From positions 744,001-808,000 of the forward strand of contig JAULSN010000003.1 in NCBI GenBank assembly GCA_033439765.1: a stretch of 64,000 nt of DNA, in the 5' to 3' direction. The DNA is from Lasiosphaeria ovina. Its lineage: Eukaryota > Ascomycota > Sordariomycetes > Sordariales > Lasiosphaeriaceae. Made by a program: the position numbers and the translations under genes. The notes under the pieces were generated by a model. That model had not been told where the DNA came from. It saw only the letters and a list, made by a program, of their open reading frames with translations, and ran no database searches. Position 1 is the first letter of the stretch, and each line of letters opens with the position of its first letter. Of the stretch, positions 10,274 to 22,700 are shown one piece after another.

Positions 10274-11150
10274 CTAGCAAGTGAAGACGGATGGCCCTGG
10301 GACCGTGTACGACTTGAAGTTGTTGTAGATCTAATCCACCCAGTCAGCATTCGCCTCTCTCACACACACGCCCACAACTAGAAAAAGAAATAAAACCCAC
10401 ATTGGCCGTGTATCCCGGGTCGGTAGCCTTGAAAGCGCCGGGGATCTTGACGGTGGGGCCCGGGGTAGTGCTGCCGCCGCCGGCGACCTTGACCTGCGCG
10501 CAGCTGACGTAGAACTGGGGCGTGGAGCCGGGGTTGTGGATGGCCAGGCTCTGCACGCGCAGCAGGTACTCGCCGTTGGCGATGCACTTGGGGATGTTGT
10601 ACTGGTAGGACGCTGTTTTCAATTAGAGGTGTTGTTAGTGTTTGACAATAAGTAGTAAAAGGGGGGCAGGGGCAGATACGTACTGCGCAGAGGCCACGAC
10701 GCCTGGCCGCCGCTGAACGTCGGGCCGTAGTCGTAGATCTTGAACCAGTCGCCCGAGCCGTCGTAGTCGGCGGCCGCGCCGGGGGCCTTGGACATGTACC
10801 TGTTTGCGGGGCGGGAGCGGAGCGTCAGCATCCTCCCACTAATGAGATGGAACCAGGCAGACGCACAGCGAGATGGGGCCCTGGTGGTAGACGGCGACAT
10901 CGGTGTAAAAGGTGAACGAGTCGCCGGCCTTGACGTCGATGGTGGTGGTGTTGTGGCCCGACTCGCCGTTGACGTTGCAGCGCAGGTCGTTGGACGTCAG
11001 GCTGGTCACGGGCGAGTTGTAGTTGGTGTTGTACCGCACGTGCTGGTACACGGGGAACTTGCTCGACCCCAGCCCGAACTGCTGGAAGATGTAGTGGCCC
11101 GACACCTGGGCCGCGCCGAGCGCGGCCGCGAGACCGCAGACGGCCTTCAT
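10274..11150 (-). CDS. AA9 lytic polysaccharide monooxygenase, four exons (222 aa)
   Basis: Exons: 11150-10867, 10799-10684, 10612-10401 and 10330-10274. The introns of 67, 71 and 70 nt have GTGCGT, GTACGT and GTGGGT donors, and the CTAAC and GCTGAC branch sites are visible in the second and third. The signal peptide [18 protein letters not shown] leaves His as residue 1 of the mature enzyme, as the copper histidine brace requires. The second His is in [12 protein letters not shown], and the axial Tyr is in [11 protein letters not shown]. The end, [20 protein letters not shown], is typical of the family, and there is no carbohydrate-binding module. These secreted copper enzymes cut cellulose oxidatively with electrons from CDH or small reductants. 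A second AA9 gene and a CDH gene follow within 5 kb. Assignment is firm; C1 or C4 regioselectivity cannot be read from this. Confidence 0.93.
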
Positions 11151-12099
11151 GTTGTTGTTAGTGGCGGCGAGGGTGGTGATGATGGGAACTTGGGAAGCAG
11201 TGGCCGACAAAGATCAGTCCTGGGCCTTGGAATTGGATGCAGAGGGTTTCAAGGTTGCGCCAAGTAGCGACAGTCGGGTCGGAGTGTCGAACGCAGGGCT
11301 TATGAACTAGGTAGGCACCAGGCAGGCTCTCGAACTTCCCGGACGGCGAGCGGCCGCAAATGCCGGGGGTGCGCAGGATGGCAGTTTGTATATGAAACGG
11401 GCCGGATGGCCCATCTGGGAGGCGCGCTTGGGCAGCCATGGCAGCTCACTACGGCATGCCATGCTGCGAGGCGTGGGCAATAAGCCAGGGAAACCAGCGC
11501 ATCCGAGAACGAGGACAGATGAGGTTGCGTGGGGCCCCAGATTGCCTTCTACCCAAAAGTATATTGCATCCTGGGTCGCGTCGAATGGGGTGCTCGTCAT
11601 GCGGCCAAAATGTGGGGTGCGCCGCGGGCTGGCTACCCCAGACCCCAATATCGAGCCGGCCGCTGCTTGCCATGTGGAAGAGGCAATGCCGTGTCCCGGT
11701 AGCTGTTGCCGTGTCCTTGCCTCCTTGCGCCTTCGACTTTGCGACTTGATGCGAACGCGTTGGAAAGACCAAGCACGCCCTAGCAGTAATTAGAGCGTGG
11801 ATGCCGAGCCATCCACACTCCATATTGGTAATTATCTTGCTCGATCACGGACTGTTCCATCGGATATAATTCGCACAAGTTGGTCATTGTGGCCGGGTGC
11901 CGATTTTCGGGGACAACACATCAAGCTTTGAGTTTGGGGCTGTGTCACAACCAATCTTCTAATTACGCGATTTGTTGGTCAAACTGTTGGCCAGATGCCG
12001 CGCAGACTTCATGATATTTGCACATGCTACGTGAATAATGATAATATTGCCATCAGCGACCCCGGCGCAAGCCTCCTGCGCTCCACCACGCTTCACCGT
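11151..12099. other. Upstream region of the first AA9 gene
   Basis: This 949-nt spacer lies between the two minus-strand AA9 genes. It is GC-rich to about 11800 and AT-rich after. It carries long overlapping frames on both strands with no start context or motif, which I take as chance. Confidence 0.5.
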
Positions 12100-13271
12100 C
12101 TAAGGGCAGGTAAAGAGAGGCGGGCCTGGCAATGTTAGTGAAGGGGCCGTAGATTACACACACCGAGAGGAATTCTTACCGGGAATGACATATGACGTGG
12201 TAGTCTTCATGGAATAGATGTCGATGAGTAGACCGGGGTCGTTTGACTGTAACTCAGGAGTAAGCTACTAGGAACACAAAATTTCGAGATGCCCAGTTCT
12301 AGACTCTGCACATACCTTGTAGATGCCGGGGATGCTATACGTTTTGGGAGATGCAGTTCCGCTGCCGCCCGTGATCTCGATCTGGGCGCATTCCATCTGC
12401 CACGATGCGATTAGTTCCAGTCATCGGCGCCGATAAACCCAGGGGCTTCGTTGGACTCACATAAAGCTGTGCTCCGTTCACCGACCGGGCGCCGTGCAAG
12501 GCCACCATCTCAGCTCGCAGCAGATACTGGCCGTTGGCAATGCACGACGGGATGCGGATGACCTGGTTTCCCTTGTTGTTGATGACTTCGTTTGTGGCCC
12601 ACTGTCCATTCTTGTATCCGCCTTCCTGGATTTTGAACCTAGAGACGAGTCAGTTGGGAGCTAATATCGATATGCCCTCGTAATGGTTGCCACGTACCAG
12701 CCATCGCCGACTCCCGAGTCAGTCTTTGCGTCGGTCACCTTCTTGAGGTATGCCATCACCGGTCCCTGTGGCGGAGTGCGTTAGAAAATGATCTGATGTT
12801 GTGGAGATGAGCCATCCAACCTTGTGTCCGGGATCCATCACGTCGTTGGCACCAGCTACCCATTGTTAGATCGGTACAAGGTATGAAAGGTAGGTTGACG
12901 CACATTGGAGGGTATGTCTCCAGACAGCAGAGACATTCGTTCCAGCCGTGACTGGGATAATCTTGTCTGACGGTGTTGTGGGATTCGGCGCGCCATTGCA
13001 GGCCATGTTTTTGGCGTTCACATCGGTTTGGGGCTGTTTGAGACGTCAGCGAGCGCTCTTGTCCTGGTACTTCAGCATCGGTGCTTACGCCATCGTAGGA
13101 GGGAGTTCTGATCCCGTACGAGATGCCTATGTTTCTGTTAGTGCAAAGCTAAGCTCGCCGTCCAACAACGTCCATACCGTAGCTCTTATCAGTTGTGAGC
13201 GAGAGAAATATGGTGTGGCCTGACGCAACAGAGGCGGAGGCGATGCCGGCTAGGACTGCAGAGACTTTCAT
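12100..13271 (-). CDS. AA9 lytic polysaccharide monooxygenase, nine exons (238 aa)
   Basis: Exons: 13271-13178, 13126-13089, 13033-12904, 12855-12821, 12765-12698, 12638-12461, 12396-12316, 12246-12180 and 12125-12100. The eight introns are 48-69 nt, and the frame is kept through all joins to TAG at 12100. The signal peptide [18 protein letters not shown] leaves His1 of the copper brace (HTIFLSL). The second His is in [15 protein letters not shown], the Trp-Phe pair in GDGWFKI, and the axial Tyr in [13 protein letters not shown]. The end, IPGPPLFTC, is an AA9 hallmark. No binding module is present. Its sequence is only distantly like the neighbour at 10274-11150, so this is not a recent tandem copy. 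One donor (GTTGGA, 12820) is weak but gives the only in-frame join. Secreted; acts on cellulose or related glucans together with CDH. Confidence 0.9.
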
Positions 13272-13395
13272 CTTGGACTGTCTTGGCGTCGCGAATACAA
13301 ACTTGGAGGCTCAGGGAAGCAAGAAGTCTCGTTCACATCAAAAGCTGCGGTAAGCAAAAGGCAAAGAATCGGGACGGGGATTTACAACTCTATTG

Positions 13396-13402
13396 TTATA
13401 TC
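13396..13402 (-). promoter_or_regulatory. TATA box of the nine-exon AA9 gene
   Basis: GATATAAC on the minus strand about 125 nt upstream of the ATG at 13271, followed by a C/T-rich leader. Confidence 0.5.
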
Positions 13403-15809
13403 CCGGAGATGGAATCTCCTCTGCCATGCTAGCCGGTTTTCTCTATATCCATGGCATGCCGAAGCCATGGCGATGATCTCGTGGGCATCATGCTGAATGA
13501 AGCCTTGGTGTTTCTGACCAGTGACAGTGAAAGGGACGACTAGGGGGGCGGAGGGGCCAAGTCCGAGCCGGACCTGGAAGGTATGCGGCAGGGCTTCCCC
13601 AGGTCAACCCGCATTTCCCCAGAGTCTGAGAAACAGCTTGATCCGGTAGGAGAGTCTGTGTCACCGCAATGCAAGTGCCGCCAGGTCACGGGATAAGCAC
13701 TCGCACGTGTGACGCCCGCGTTGCAGAGAGGATAGGGTCGCGAGACTTGCACGCGGACCGGTGCACCTCAGCAACTGGCGCGTTGCCTGTCAGGGCAGTG
13801 GATGCCATGGAACCGGGAGTTGTAACGCTGCAATGGCCCGCCATCTGAACACCCCGCGCGATCTTAGGGTCGAAATCGGAAAGTCCGAGAGCGCAAGTGC
13901 CCGGTACCAAAATTACAAAATCAGAACAAATCCCCAGGAAGCTATCACGCCCCGGGCTTTTGGTGTTAGGCCTGCAAGGTCTGAATGACGCCAAGGTAGT
14001 CACAGTTCATCACTTGGCCCTTTGGCCGACTGCAATCGGACTTGGATGGGGAAGCCTGCCCGCTGCGAATCTCTCTGGATCCCGATCAATCCCGACCTGG
14101 CTATTCCATCGATTTACTGCCTCCCTGGGTTGTTTAGGCATCAGCACGTGTTGTCTCCCGAGTCGGACAATCGGCGTCTCTCGCTCGCGACATTTTCCGA
14201 CAAGCTTGGAGGGAGCGAAGAATGAGGGGTCATGGTCAGGGCCGCCGGACCGCGACGTTTACTATAGCAGAGGCGTTTTGATATAGGCTGATTGAGAATG
14301 ACACTGAGGCGTACTGTGTAAGCAGCGAACTGCTGAGGTTGAGGATAGATGAAGTCAGACGGGGAAGATGAAGAAAAGCGGCACCGCATTAGCAGTGTTT
14401 TTTATCCAAAGTGGGGGGATATTGCACATTGCAGCGGTCCTCAGCTGCCAACGGGCCCGGAAACGGGTCGTTTTTCTAGAACCGGACAGGCGCGATCTTG
14501 GCGAAGGACCTCCCAACTTCCATTGTCATTGCCGTTAGGGGCTGCTCGAACACCATCCGTTCCTTCCCAGAGCAAACCGTGGCGGCTCCACAAAGTACGT
14601 AGCAGCCGAGCCACACCAGCACTCTGGAGAGAAGGCTTGAGGTGGCAAGGTGGGACAGCTTCCTGACTGCTACGTTCCTGCCGCCACTGGCAATTGCCTT
14701 AGGTAAGGCAATGAAAGCCTAGGAGCACGGTTCCAAGACATGGCAGGCACCTGGGTTGCCTTTACCAATCGCGACTTCCCGTGGTTCCAGAACGCGACAC
14801 CTGCAGAAGGCACCGGCCCAGCACTGAGCCACACCCTCGGGTTGCTTCACTTGACTTCCATCCAATGCTCCTCACCGTTCATCAAAACATTGCTTGGATC
14901 CCATCAGCCTGTCAGCCAAACGGTAAACTCGTCGCCGAGGCGTGCATCCAGCCGCCGCAGCCGAGCACATTCCATGGTTGCGGAACCTCGATCTCGGGAT
15001 GCGACCAAGCACCCGGGATTCTAGGCATCGGCGCACTCAAATGGCAAACGCTACTAACTTTTACTTGGACAGCCAAGCAAGACTAAAAATGCAACTTAAA
15101 CATTGAGCTACCTTACCTAGGTAACTTGGATTTATCTTAATGGGACGCGGCCTGGCATGCTTCCCTCCAACCGGGCATGCAAGGTGAAATAGCTCGCATC
15201 ACCGAGGTTGTTGTCAATTTGACAAAGATGGATCGTGACGCCTTACCCCTCAGACTCAGAGGCGCTGGACGCTCCCGCTCGTCAGTGATCGACGGCGATG
15301 AATGCATGCACAACGAGTGCTGCGCGGCGCTGCACCCCGCTACAAATGGGGATTGGGGGGGCTGTGAGTGGCGGAACAGCATCTGGACCCCTGGCGGATT
15401 TCTCTCCCGTCCTCCTCGCTTCGCTCAGCCTGTCATGCCGCTGCCCGGCAATCTCACCATGTTCCGCCTTCCCCAGGGGAAAACTTGGGGACAGCTCCAC
15501 CTCTGGGGCGGTTTTCTCCAATTTCCCTGCTCCCTTCATATCACCCCCTTTCTGCCATGGCGCTATTCCCATATTCCAGCTCACGGAGGCTATACTCTCC
15601 ACATGCAGCCAATATATCCTCGTCCGTCTGGTTCTACCTTAGTCCAAGGGGCTGGCCCCCTTCTGTCCATTCTGCCGTGGCATCCATCCTATCGGTGGCG
15701 TTCCGTATCCAATCCCGGACTGCGCTTCCGCGGCTCGTTCCTGGGATGCGGAGTTCAGGGACGACGGTGTTCAGGCACCCCGTCCGGGGCGCCGCCTGGG
15801 CTCATCTGT
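13403..15809. other. Divergent regulatory region between AA9 and CDH
   Basis: About 2.4 kb with no supported gene separates the minus-strand AA9 gene from the plus-strand CDH gene. The frame 15177-15845 (222 codons) runs through the CDH TATA box and has no family motif, so I read it as promoter sequence. Such a shared spacer could hold common control sites for both enzymes. It includes short palindromes such as ACCTAGGT near 15116. Confidence 0.5.
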
Positions 15810-15816
15810 TATAATA
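15810..15816 (+). promoter_or_regulatory. TATA box of the CDH gene
   Basis: TATAATA, followed by a strongly C/T-rich leader up to the ATG at 15930. Spacing of 115-120 nt is normal for fungal promoters. Confidence 0.55.
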
Positions 15817-15929
15817 TCTCTTGCCCTCCCCTCCCCTCCTCGTGACGCCTTGGCCTGGGATTTCTTCTTGTCTCCTACTCTCAGCCCTGACCCGAGAACC
15901 GTCTTGATTCCCCTGGCTGCACCGGAACA

Positions 15930-18834
15930 ATGAAGCTCCTGCGTCAATTGGGGGCGACCGCCATCGCGGCGTCGCTGTGTAAGTGGCCTTGTGCCATTGA
16001 GCTATCCATCTAAATGTACTTGCGTTCGCTGACCATTAAAAAGGCGTGCAACAATGCGCGGCGCAAATGGCCGAGGCGCCGTATACGGACGCCAAGACGG
16101 GCATCAAGTTCAACACATGGTCAACAACCAATGGGTCGGACCCCGAGGCTGCCAGCGTGGCTCCCTTCACCTTTGGTCTGTCGTTACCCGGCGATGCGTT
16201 GACCAAGGACGCTACCGAGTACATCGGTATCCTGGTACGTTTCGACACGTCCACAGGTCTAGTTCTAGTTGTTTCAAGCCAACCGCTTACACTGCTTAGC
16301 GTTGCCAAATCGCCGACAGCGCCACCCCCGGCTGGTGCGGTCTTTCCCATGGCCAGTCTGGCCAGATGACCCAGGCCCTGCTTCTCATGGCATGGCAGCA
16401 CAGCGGGAAGATCTACACTTCGTTCCGCTTCACCTCTGGATATAGCATTCCTGGTGTCTACTCTGGCAACGCCACTCTGACCCAAATTTCGTCGACCATC
16501 ACACCCAACGAGTTCGAGCTGATCTACCGTTGCCAGGGATGCTTCTCCTGGCAGCAGGGCTCCACCAAGGGCAGTGTCTCTACCACTGATGGGAACCTGA
16601 TTCTTGGCCGAGCTGCCGCGAAATCGGGCTTGCACAACCCAACCTGCCCCGACAAGGCCTTCTTCGGGTTTCACAACAATGGCTATGGCCAATGGGGAGC
16701 CTCGCTCGAGAACACAACCAATGCCGCATACTCTACGTGGGCCGCCTTGGCCACGGCGACGCCCACTACTGACTGCTCGACGTAAGTTGGTGGCAAACCC
16801 CCATAACTTCGCATATACTGACAGGTGTTACAAGCCTTGAGCCCCCTCCGCCAGCCCAGACCGCGCAGCCCGAAGCACCAACTTGCGTCGCGGCCCCCGC
16901 CAAGACCTATGACTACATTGTGGTCGGCGGTGGTGCCGGAGGCATTCCCCTTGCGGATAAGCTGAGCCAGGCTGGCAAGACTGTTCTGCTTATTGAAAAG
17001 GGGCCTCCTTCATCGGGACGATGGAACGGAACCATGAAGCCTGGCTGGCTCACCGGCACCAATCTCACCCGCTTTGATGTCCCGGGCTTGTGCAACGAGA
17101 TCTGGGTTGACTCGGCTGGAATTGCTTGCACCGATACCGACCAGATGGCGGGCTGTGTGCTGGGAGGCGGCACGGCCGTGAACGCGGGTCTCTGGTGGAA
17201 GGTAAGCTTCAAAGTGCTCGTATCCACTTCTCTAGATCTTGCTAACCAACCATCAGCCGAACCCGAGAGATTGGGACTACAACTTCCCTGCAGGCTGGAA
17301 ATCTAGCGACCTGGCCGGTGCCACAAAGCGTGTGTTCGACAGGATTCCAGGCACTTGGCATCCGTCGCAAGATGGCAAGCTGTACAGACAGGAGGGGTTC
17401 AATACTCTGGTCAGTGGACTCAACAAGACCGGGTGGACCGAAGTCATCCCCAACGACTCGCCCAACCTCAAGAACCACACATACGGCCATACGACATTCA
17501 TGTTCTCCAACGGAGAGAGAGGTGGCCCGTTGGCTACCTATCTCGTTTCGGCTTATGCGCGCGAGAACTTCAACTTGTGGACTGGCTCTGCCGTGAGACG
17601 GGCTGTGCGAACCGGCAGCCGTGTTACCGGCGTCGAGCTGGAATGCTTGAGCGACGGTGGCTATAGCGGCATTGTGAATGTTTCCGCAAACGGAGGAGTC
17701 ATCTTCTCTGCGGGTACATTCGGCTCTGCCAAGCTTCTGCTTCGGAGTAAGTCAACCATCACGCTATTTGCTCCATACACTACTTCGTGCTGACATAATT
17801 TGGATAGGCGGCATCGGACCTGCGGACCAGCTGGAGGTGGTTGCCGGCTCAGCCGACGCGGAGACGTTCATCGCCAAGGACCAGTGGATTGACCTGCCTG
17901 TTGGCTACAACCTTATTGATCATCTCGACACTGATCTTATTATCACTCACCCCGATGTCGTCTTTTATGACTTTTACGAGGCTTGGGATACGCCAATCGA
18001 GACCGACAAGGTCGATTATCTCTCCAACCGCACTGGTATCCTCACCCAGTCCGCGCCAAACATTGGCCCGATGGTAAGCCTCGCCGGCAATGTTGACCCA
18101 TCTTCCTTGGGCTAATTCTCTCTGCAGATCTGGGATGAAATCAAGGGCTCGGATGGAATTGTCCGCCAGCTCCAATGGACAGCACGTGTCGAGGGCAATG
18201 ACCAAATAACCACTTCAAAGAGTAAGTTCCCACTGTTACCGCCAGACAATACACTCCTTGATAAATCGTGCTAATGAGTATTATAGACGCAATGACTCTC
18301 AGCCAGTATCTTGGAGTGGGTGTTGTCTCAAGAGGCCGCATGAGCATCACAGCCGATCTCGATACCAACGTTTTGTTGCATCCGTACCTACATGATGCGT
18401 TTGACAAGGAGGCAGTCATCATTGGCATCAAGAACCTTATGGCTGGCCTGAGCATCATCCCTAACTTGACATGGGTCTTGCCGCCTGCCAACACGACGGT
18501 TGAGGCGTGGGTCGACAGTGTGAGTTTTCCCTCGTTGGGCGAGTGAGAAGACAGATTTGAAGCGAAACTAACTCCATGGCAGCTCATCGTATCACCATCT
18601 AGCCGCCGTTCGAACCACTGGATGGGCACTGCGAAGTTGGGCTATGACGACGGCCGCACCGGCGGCAGTGCCGTGGTGGATGTCAACACCAAGGTCTATG
18701 GAACCGACAATCTCTTTGTTGTCGACGCATCCATATTCCCTGGCATTTCAACAGGCAACCCGTCAGCCATGATTGTCATAGCAGCGGAACAAGCATCGCA
18801 GCGCATCTTAGCTCTAAGTAGCCCCAAGGCTTAG
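15930..18834 (+). CDS. cdh: Cellobiose dehydrogenase (AA8 cytochrome + AA3_1 flavin domains), nine exons, 807 aa
   Basis: Exons: 15930-15978, 16044-16234, 16300-16781, 16835-17201, 17257-17746, 17808-18073, 18128-18221, 18287-18519 and 18583-18834. All introns are 53-66 nt and the frame is unbroken. A signal peptide (MKLLRQLGATAIAASLC) leads into the AA8 heme-b domain (about residues 28-240), with candidate axial ligands Met103 (SGQMTQALL) and His205 (FFGFHNNGYG). A short Pro-rich linker precedes the GMC flavin domain, which starts at YDYIVVGGGAGG near residue 260. The catalytic pair is His736 (SNHWMG) and Asn783 (GNPSAM), spaced 47 residues apart. The protein ends soon after this (SSPKA) with no CBM1, so it is a class-II-type ascomycete enzyme without a cellulose-binding module. 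It oxidises cellobiose outside the cell and passes electrons through the cytochrome to AA9 enzymes; two AA9 genes lie just upstream. Confidence 0.95.
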
Positions 18835-19712
18835 CTGGGTGCAGTGGTTCCAGACTTATGACGTAGGCATGTATGAGAGGACAAAAAGGGCAGGATTGCA
18901 GGTTTAATGAAAATGGGATTCCATATACATAACACGCAAGTTTCTCTTCTGTAATTACTATGAGTCGGAAATTAGGCAATACTGTCAACTTGTAAAATCC
19001 CGTGTACCCCGACTTTGACTGCTCCACAGTGTGGCCCGAAATGGTAATATCATGGTTGATTGCAGTACAGAGTTTCAAAAGGAGAGAATCTGAATCCCTC
19101 ATAACTCTTGAGTTGAGACAAGACCGCCCAATCTCTTATATACCAGGGCTGACCAAGTTGAACATAAATCTAGGTTGGATGCTGATGCCAAGCCAAGTCA
19201 GGAACCGAGATGTACAAAACTCTGCAGTCCGCCGCGCCGAATTACCTAGCCTAGGCAGATAGATTAAGGTGTGATTAGCAGAACCTTGTTTACAATTTCA
19301 GAACGCCAGTCGTTCTGGTACTGCCCATTAGAAGGCTTGGAGTGTGCAGTAGGTACCTTGGGCAAGCTGACTCGTGGGGTGGTGCTTGGATTTCTCTCAT
19401 GCACAATAAGAGTTTCCATGTGCTGACTCTCTGTCCGTGCTAGTGGAGGCCCGGGTAGTCCGACACTAGCTTGAATTTAGAGTTTACCCCCTCTCCGAGC
19501 GTTCGGTAGGCGCCTCCTGAGGGGATCCATGCGTCTCGGAGTGGAAATTATCGCTGGGGCAGGCTTCCATGGCCGCGTCTTCCTTCCCCATTCCTCAGCC
19601 AAGCCAAGCCCAAGGGTCCAGATTTGTCGACAGCCAACTACGAGGACGACGTATTCGAGCGTGTTGACTGCCGACCTACCATGAAGAGCACGGGTCTCTG
19701 TCGACGACCGAA
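18835..19712. other. Intergenic region between CDH and the histidine kinase gene
   Basis: CDH terminator region and kinase promoter. It is AT-rich to about 19250 and mixed after. No coding signal is seen. Confidence 0.5.
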
Positions 19713-22700
19713 ATGTCCACTGGGAGCTCTCAGTCTCAGCCCCTTTCCGAAACAGCTCGCGAGCGAGAGACGTTCAAGTAATTACCTTAACTGTTGACCC
19801 CGCAAATAACTCCTCGCCCCTGAGCCCTGGCCCAATTACACAGCAGCCCTGACTGACGACAGCCGGCTGCTTGCCGCACACCCATTCTAGATACGATGAC
19901 CTCGGCTTATCGACTGCCGCTCTCCGGACGGCAACGCCCGAGACGCCGTTCAAGTCAATTCCGACATCGGCCCTGTCCTTAACGCCCGACCCTGCCATTA
20001 CTGCCTTTGCCCAGTTGGGTCTCTACAGGCTCAACACATTGCGCTGTCTTGTGTCTCTCTTTGACCGAACCTACCAACACTTTGTCGCCGACGCGGCTCG
20101 CTCCGAGCCCCTTTGCCTCTACCACGATAGCCAGCCGTCGGCAGATGGCCATCCTACGCTCAGCTACGGCGCCGCTATCCCTCGTACCACCAGCATCTGC
20201 GAACACGTCCTGATGGGGGCCTCCGAGTGTACATCCAGCAACAGACCCGCGCACGGCTACGCGCCAGCCAACGACCTGCCAGTGTCAGTAGTTCCCGACC
20301 TCGACTGTGACCCGAGGTTTTGTCACATCCAAGACAAAAAGGGCCGCTTCTACGCCGGCGTGCCTATTCGATCACCAGCTGGTATCAACATTGGCGTGTA
20401 CTGCGTGCTGGACGATAAGCCGAGACCAGATGGGGTCACCGCCGACCAGTTGCAGTTTTTACGGGACATATCGAAGACCATTATGCATTATCTCGAGGCA
20501 AAGCGATCAGACGAGTGGTATCGGAGGGAGGAGAGAATGGTGCGCGGGCTCGGCAGTTTCGTCGACGGGCATGCCACACTGTCCGACTGGAGCGACAGTC
20601 CAAACAGATCCTGCTTCCACGACCTTCCCGGCGTCCAAGAAGGCGTGCTTAACAAGAAGCTGCAGGCCGGTCCCAGATCTCCCTTGTTCGCCAGGCCCAA
20701 ATCCCCCTTCGAGCCCTCCGAAACTGCGTCCACCAAGACTCGCACCCCCGTGCTGGCCGTGGGCTCGAGACCAATCCCCCAGGCGGCTGTGAGCGCGTCC
20801 CACTTCACTGGGGCAGATCAGCTGCAAGGCGACGTAGAGCGCGTCTTTTCCAAGGCGGCCAATGTCATCCGGGAGTCGATTGAGGTCGAGGGAGTCTTGT
20901 TCCTGGACGCCAGCGTTCGGTCGTTTGGGGGACTCATTGGCAAGGAAGTATCGGAACCTCCAATCCTAATAAAGCCCTCATCTAGCGAGTCAAGCAGCGA
21001 TGAAAGCACTTCCACTGCACTCGGAAACACGAAGCCCCACACATGCAAGCTGCTTGGCTTCTCGACGTCCTCTCACTCTTCCATCAACGGCGACGAGCCG
21101 CACCACGAACATACCACGATGCCCGAGAAGCTTCTGCGTAGTCTTCTCCATCGTCACCCACATGGCTGCATTTTCAACTTTGAACCGGACGCGGCTGTTT
21201 TTGGTACTGATTCTGATATAGACAGTTGCTTCCTCTCGCCTTCAGCATTCAGTGGGTCTTGTCCAGCGCCTGATGTGATGGATTCGGGGACCTCGAGAAC
21301 CCCGCAGGAAATACGGAAGCGCCGAGACGCTGTGGCTTCTCTTGGGAAAATGTTTGCAGGCGCCAGAAGCGTGGCTTTTGTTCCGCTCTTTGACGGACAG
21401 AAGAGCAGGTGGTCCGCGGGTGGATTCGTCTGGACAAAAACACCAACACGAATCTTCACCAGCAGAAATGAGCTCAGCTATCTCAGAGTCTTTGGTCTAA
21501 CGACGATGGCAGAAGTTGCGCGTCTGAACAACAAGGCAGCCGACAGCACCAAGACGGATATCCTGGGATCCATCAGTCACGAGCTGAGATCTCCCCTTCA
21601 CGGGGTCGTCGGTGCCGTCGATTTGTTGCGGAACACGGACTTGGACTCCGCCCAAGAGCAAATTGTTCACACAATAGAGACATCTGGGCGGACTCTTCTC
21701 GATACCATTGACCACGTAAGTGAGACGCTGGCAATCGATGCGCTCTACGACTGACCTGAACGTGTATGTCTAGCTACTCGAATACAGCAGGATAAGTACA
21801 CACATTCGCACGTCAAAAGCTGGCCGTAAAAACAACACGGCCAACTCACGGTCGAGATCCAGGTCTCCAAGCATGCAGACAATAAGCACAACAGACATTG
21901 ATGTCCAACTGTGCCAACTCGTGGAAGAAGCAGTGGAGAGCGTGCTGGCTGGATGGAGCTATCGCAACATGTCGGATGCCCACTTTGCGGCCTGGAACTC
22001 TTTCAGGCAAGGCAACAAAAGCGCAAAGTCGCGAGAACAAGGACGGGCCGGATCTGTCCAGACATACTTGGACATTGATCCAGAGGTCAGCTGGTCGTTC
22101 CGGATCCACCCCGGCGCATTCCGCAGAATTGTCATGAACCTCGTTGGGAACTCATTGAAGTTTACAAGTTCGGGGTTTATCAGGATAACACTGTCTCAAG
22201 AGCGTGACCGCAACTCTCAGCTTGGTTCGGACGATGGAGCTACGGTAGTGCTAACGGTTTCCGACTCGGGCAAAGGGATTGGCCAGGATTATTTACGGCG
22301 CCACCTTTTTATGCCCTTCTCCCAGGAAGACCAATTTGCACGCGGGACGGGACTTGGACTCTGCTTGGTCCGACAAATGGCTACCAGTCTTGGGGGCGGT
22401 GTAAATGTTTCCAGTCAAAAAGGCCACGGCACCACCGTCACCGTGGTTCTGCCCCTTCCGCGCAACGAGGAAGCAGAGAGGGGCCAGCTGACTTTTCAAC
22501 AGACTTACCAGTCATTGGCCGGCTGCAGGGTTCAACTGCGCGGGTTCGACACGGGAGTAGTGGTCAGGGATGGCTTTCGCCGCGAGGACTCGAAGCAAAT
22601 GTCCCAACTCGGCGTGGTCCAGCGCATCTGCGAGAAATGGCTGGGCATGAGGGTCGTGCTCAAAACCGACGAGAAGCCCCTCGGCCCTACGGACTTTGTC

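Noticed and set aside
15177..15845. 222-codon plus-strand frame before CDH
   Set aside because: Runs through the CDH TATA box and has no motif; taken as promoter sequence.
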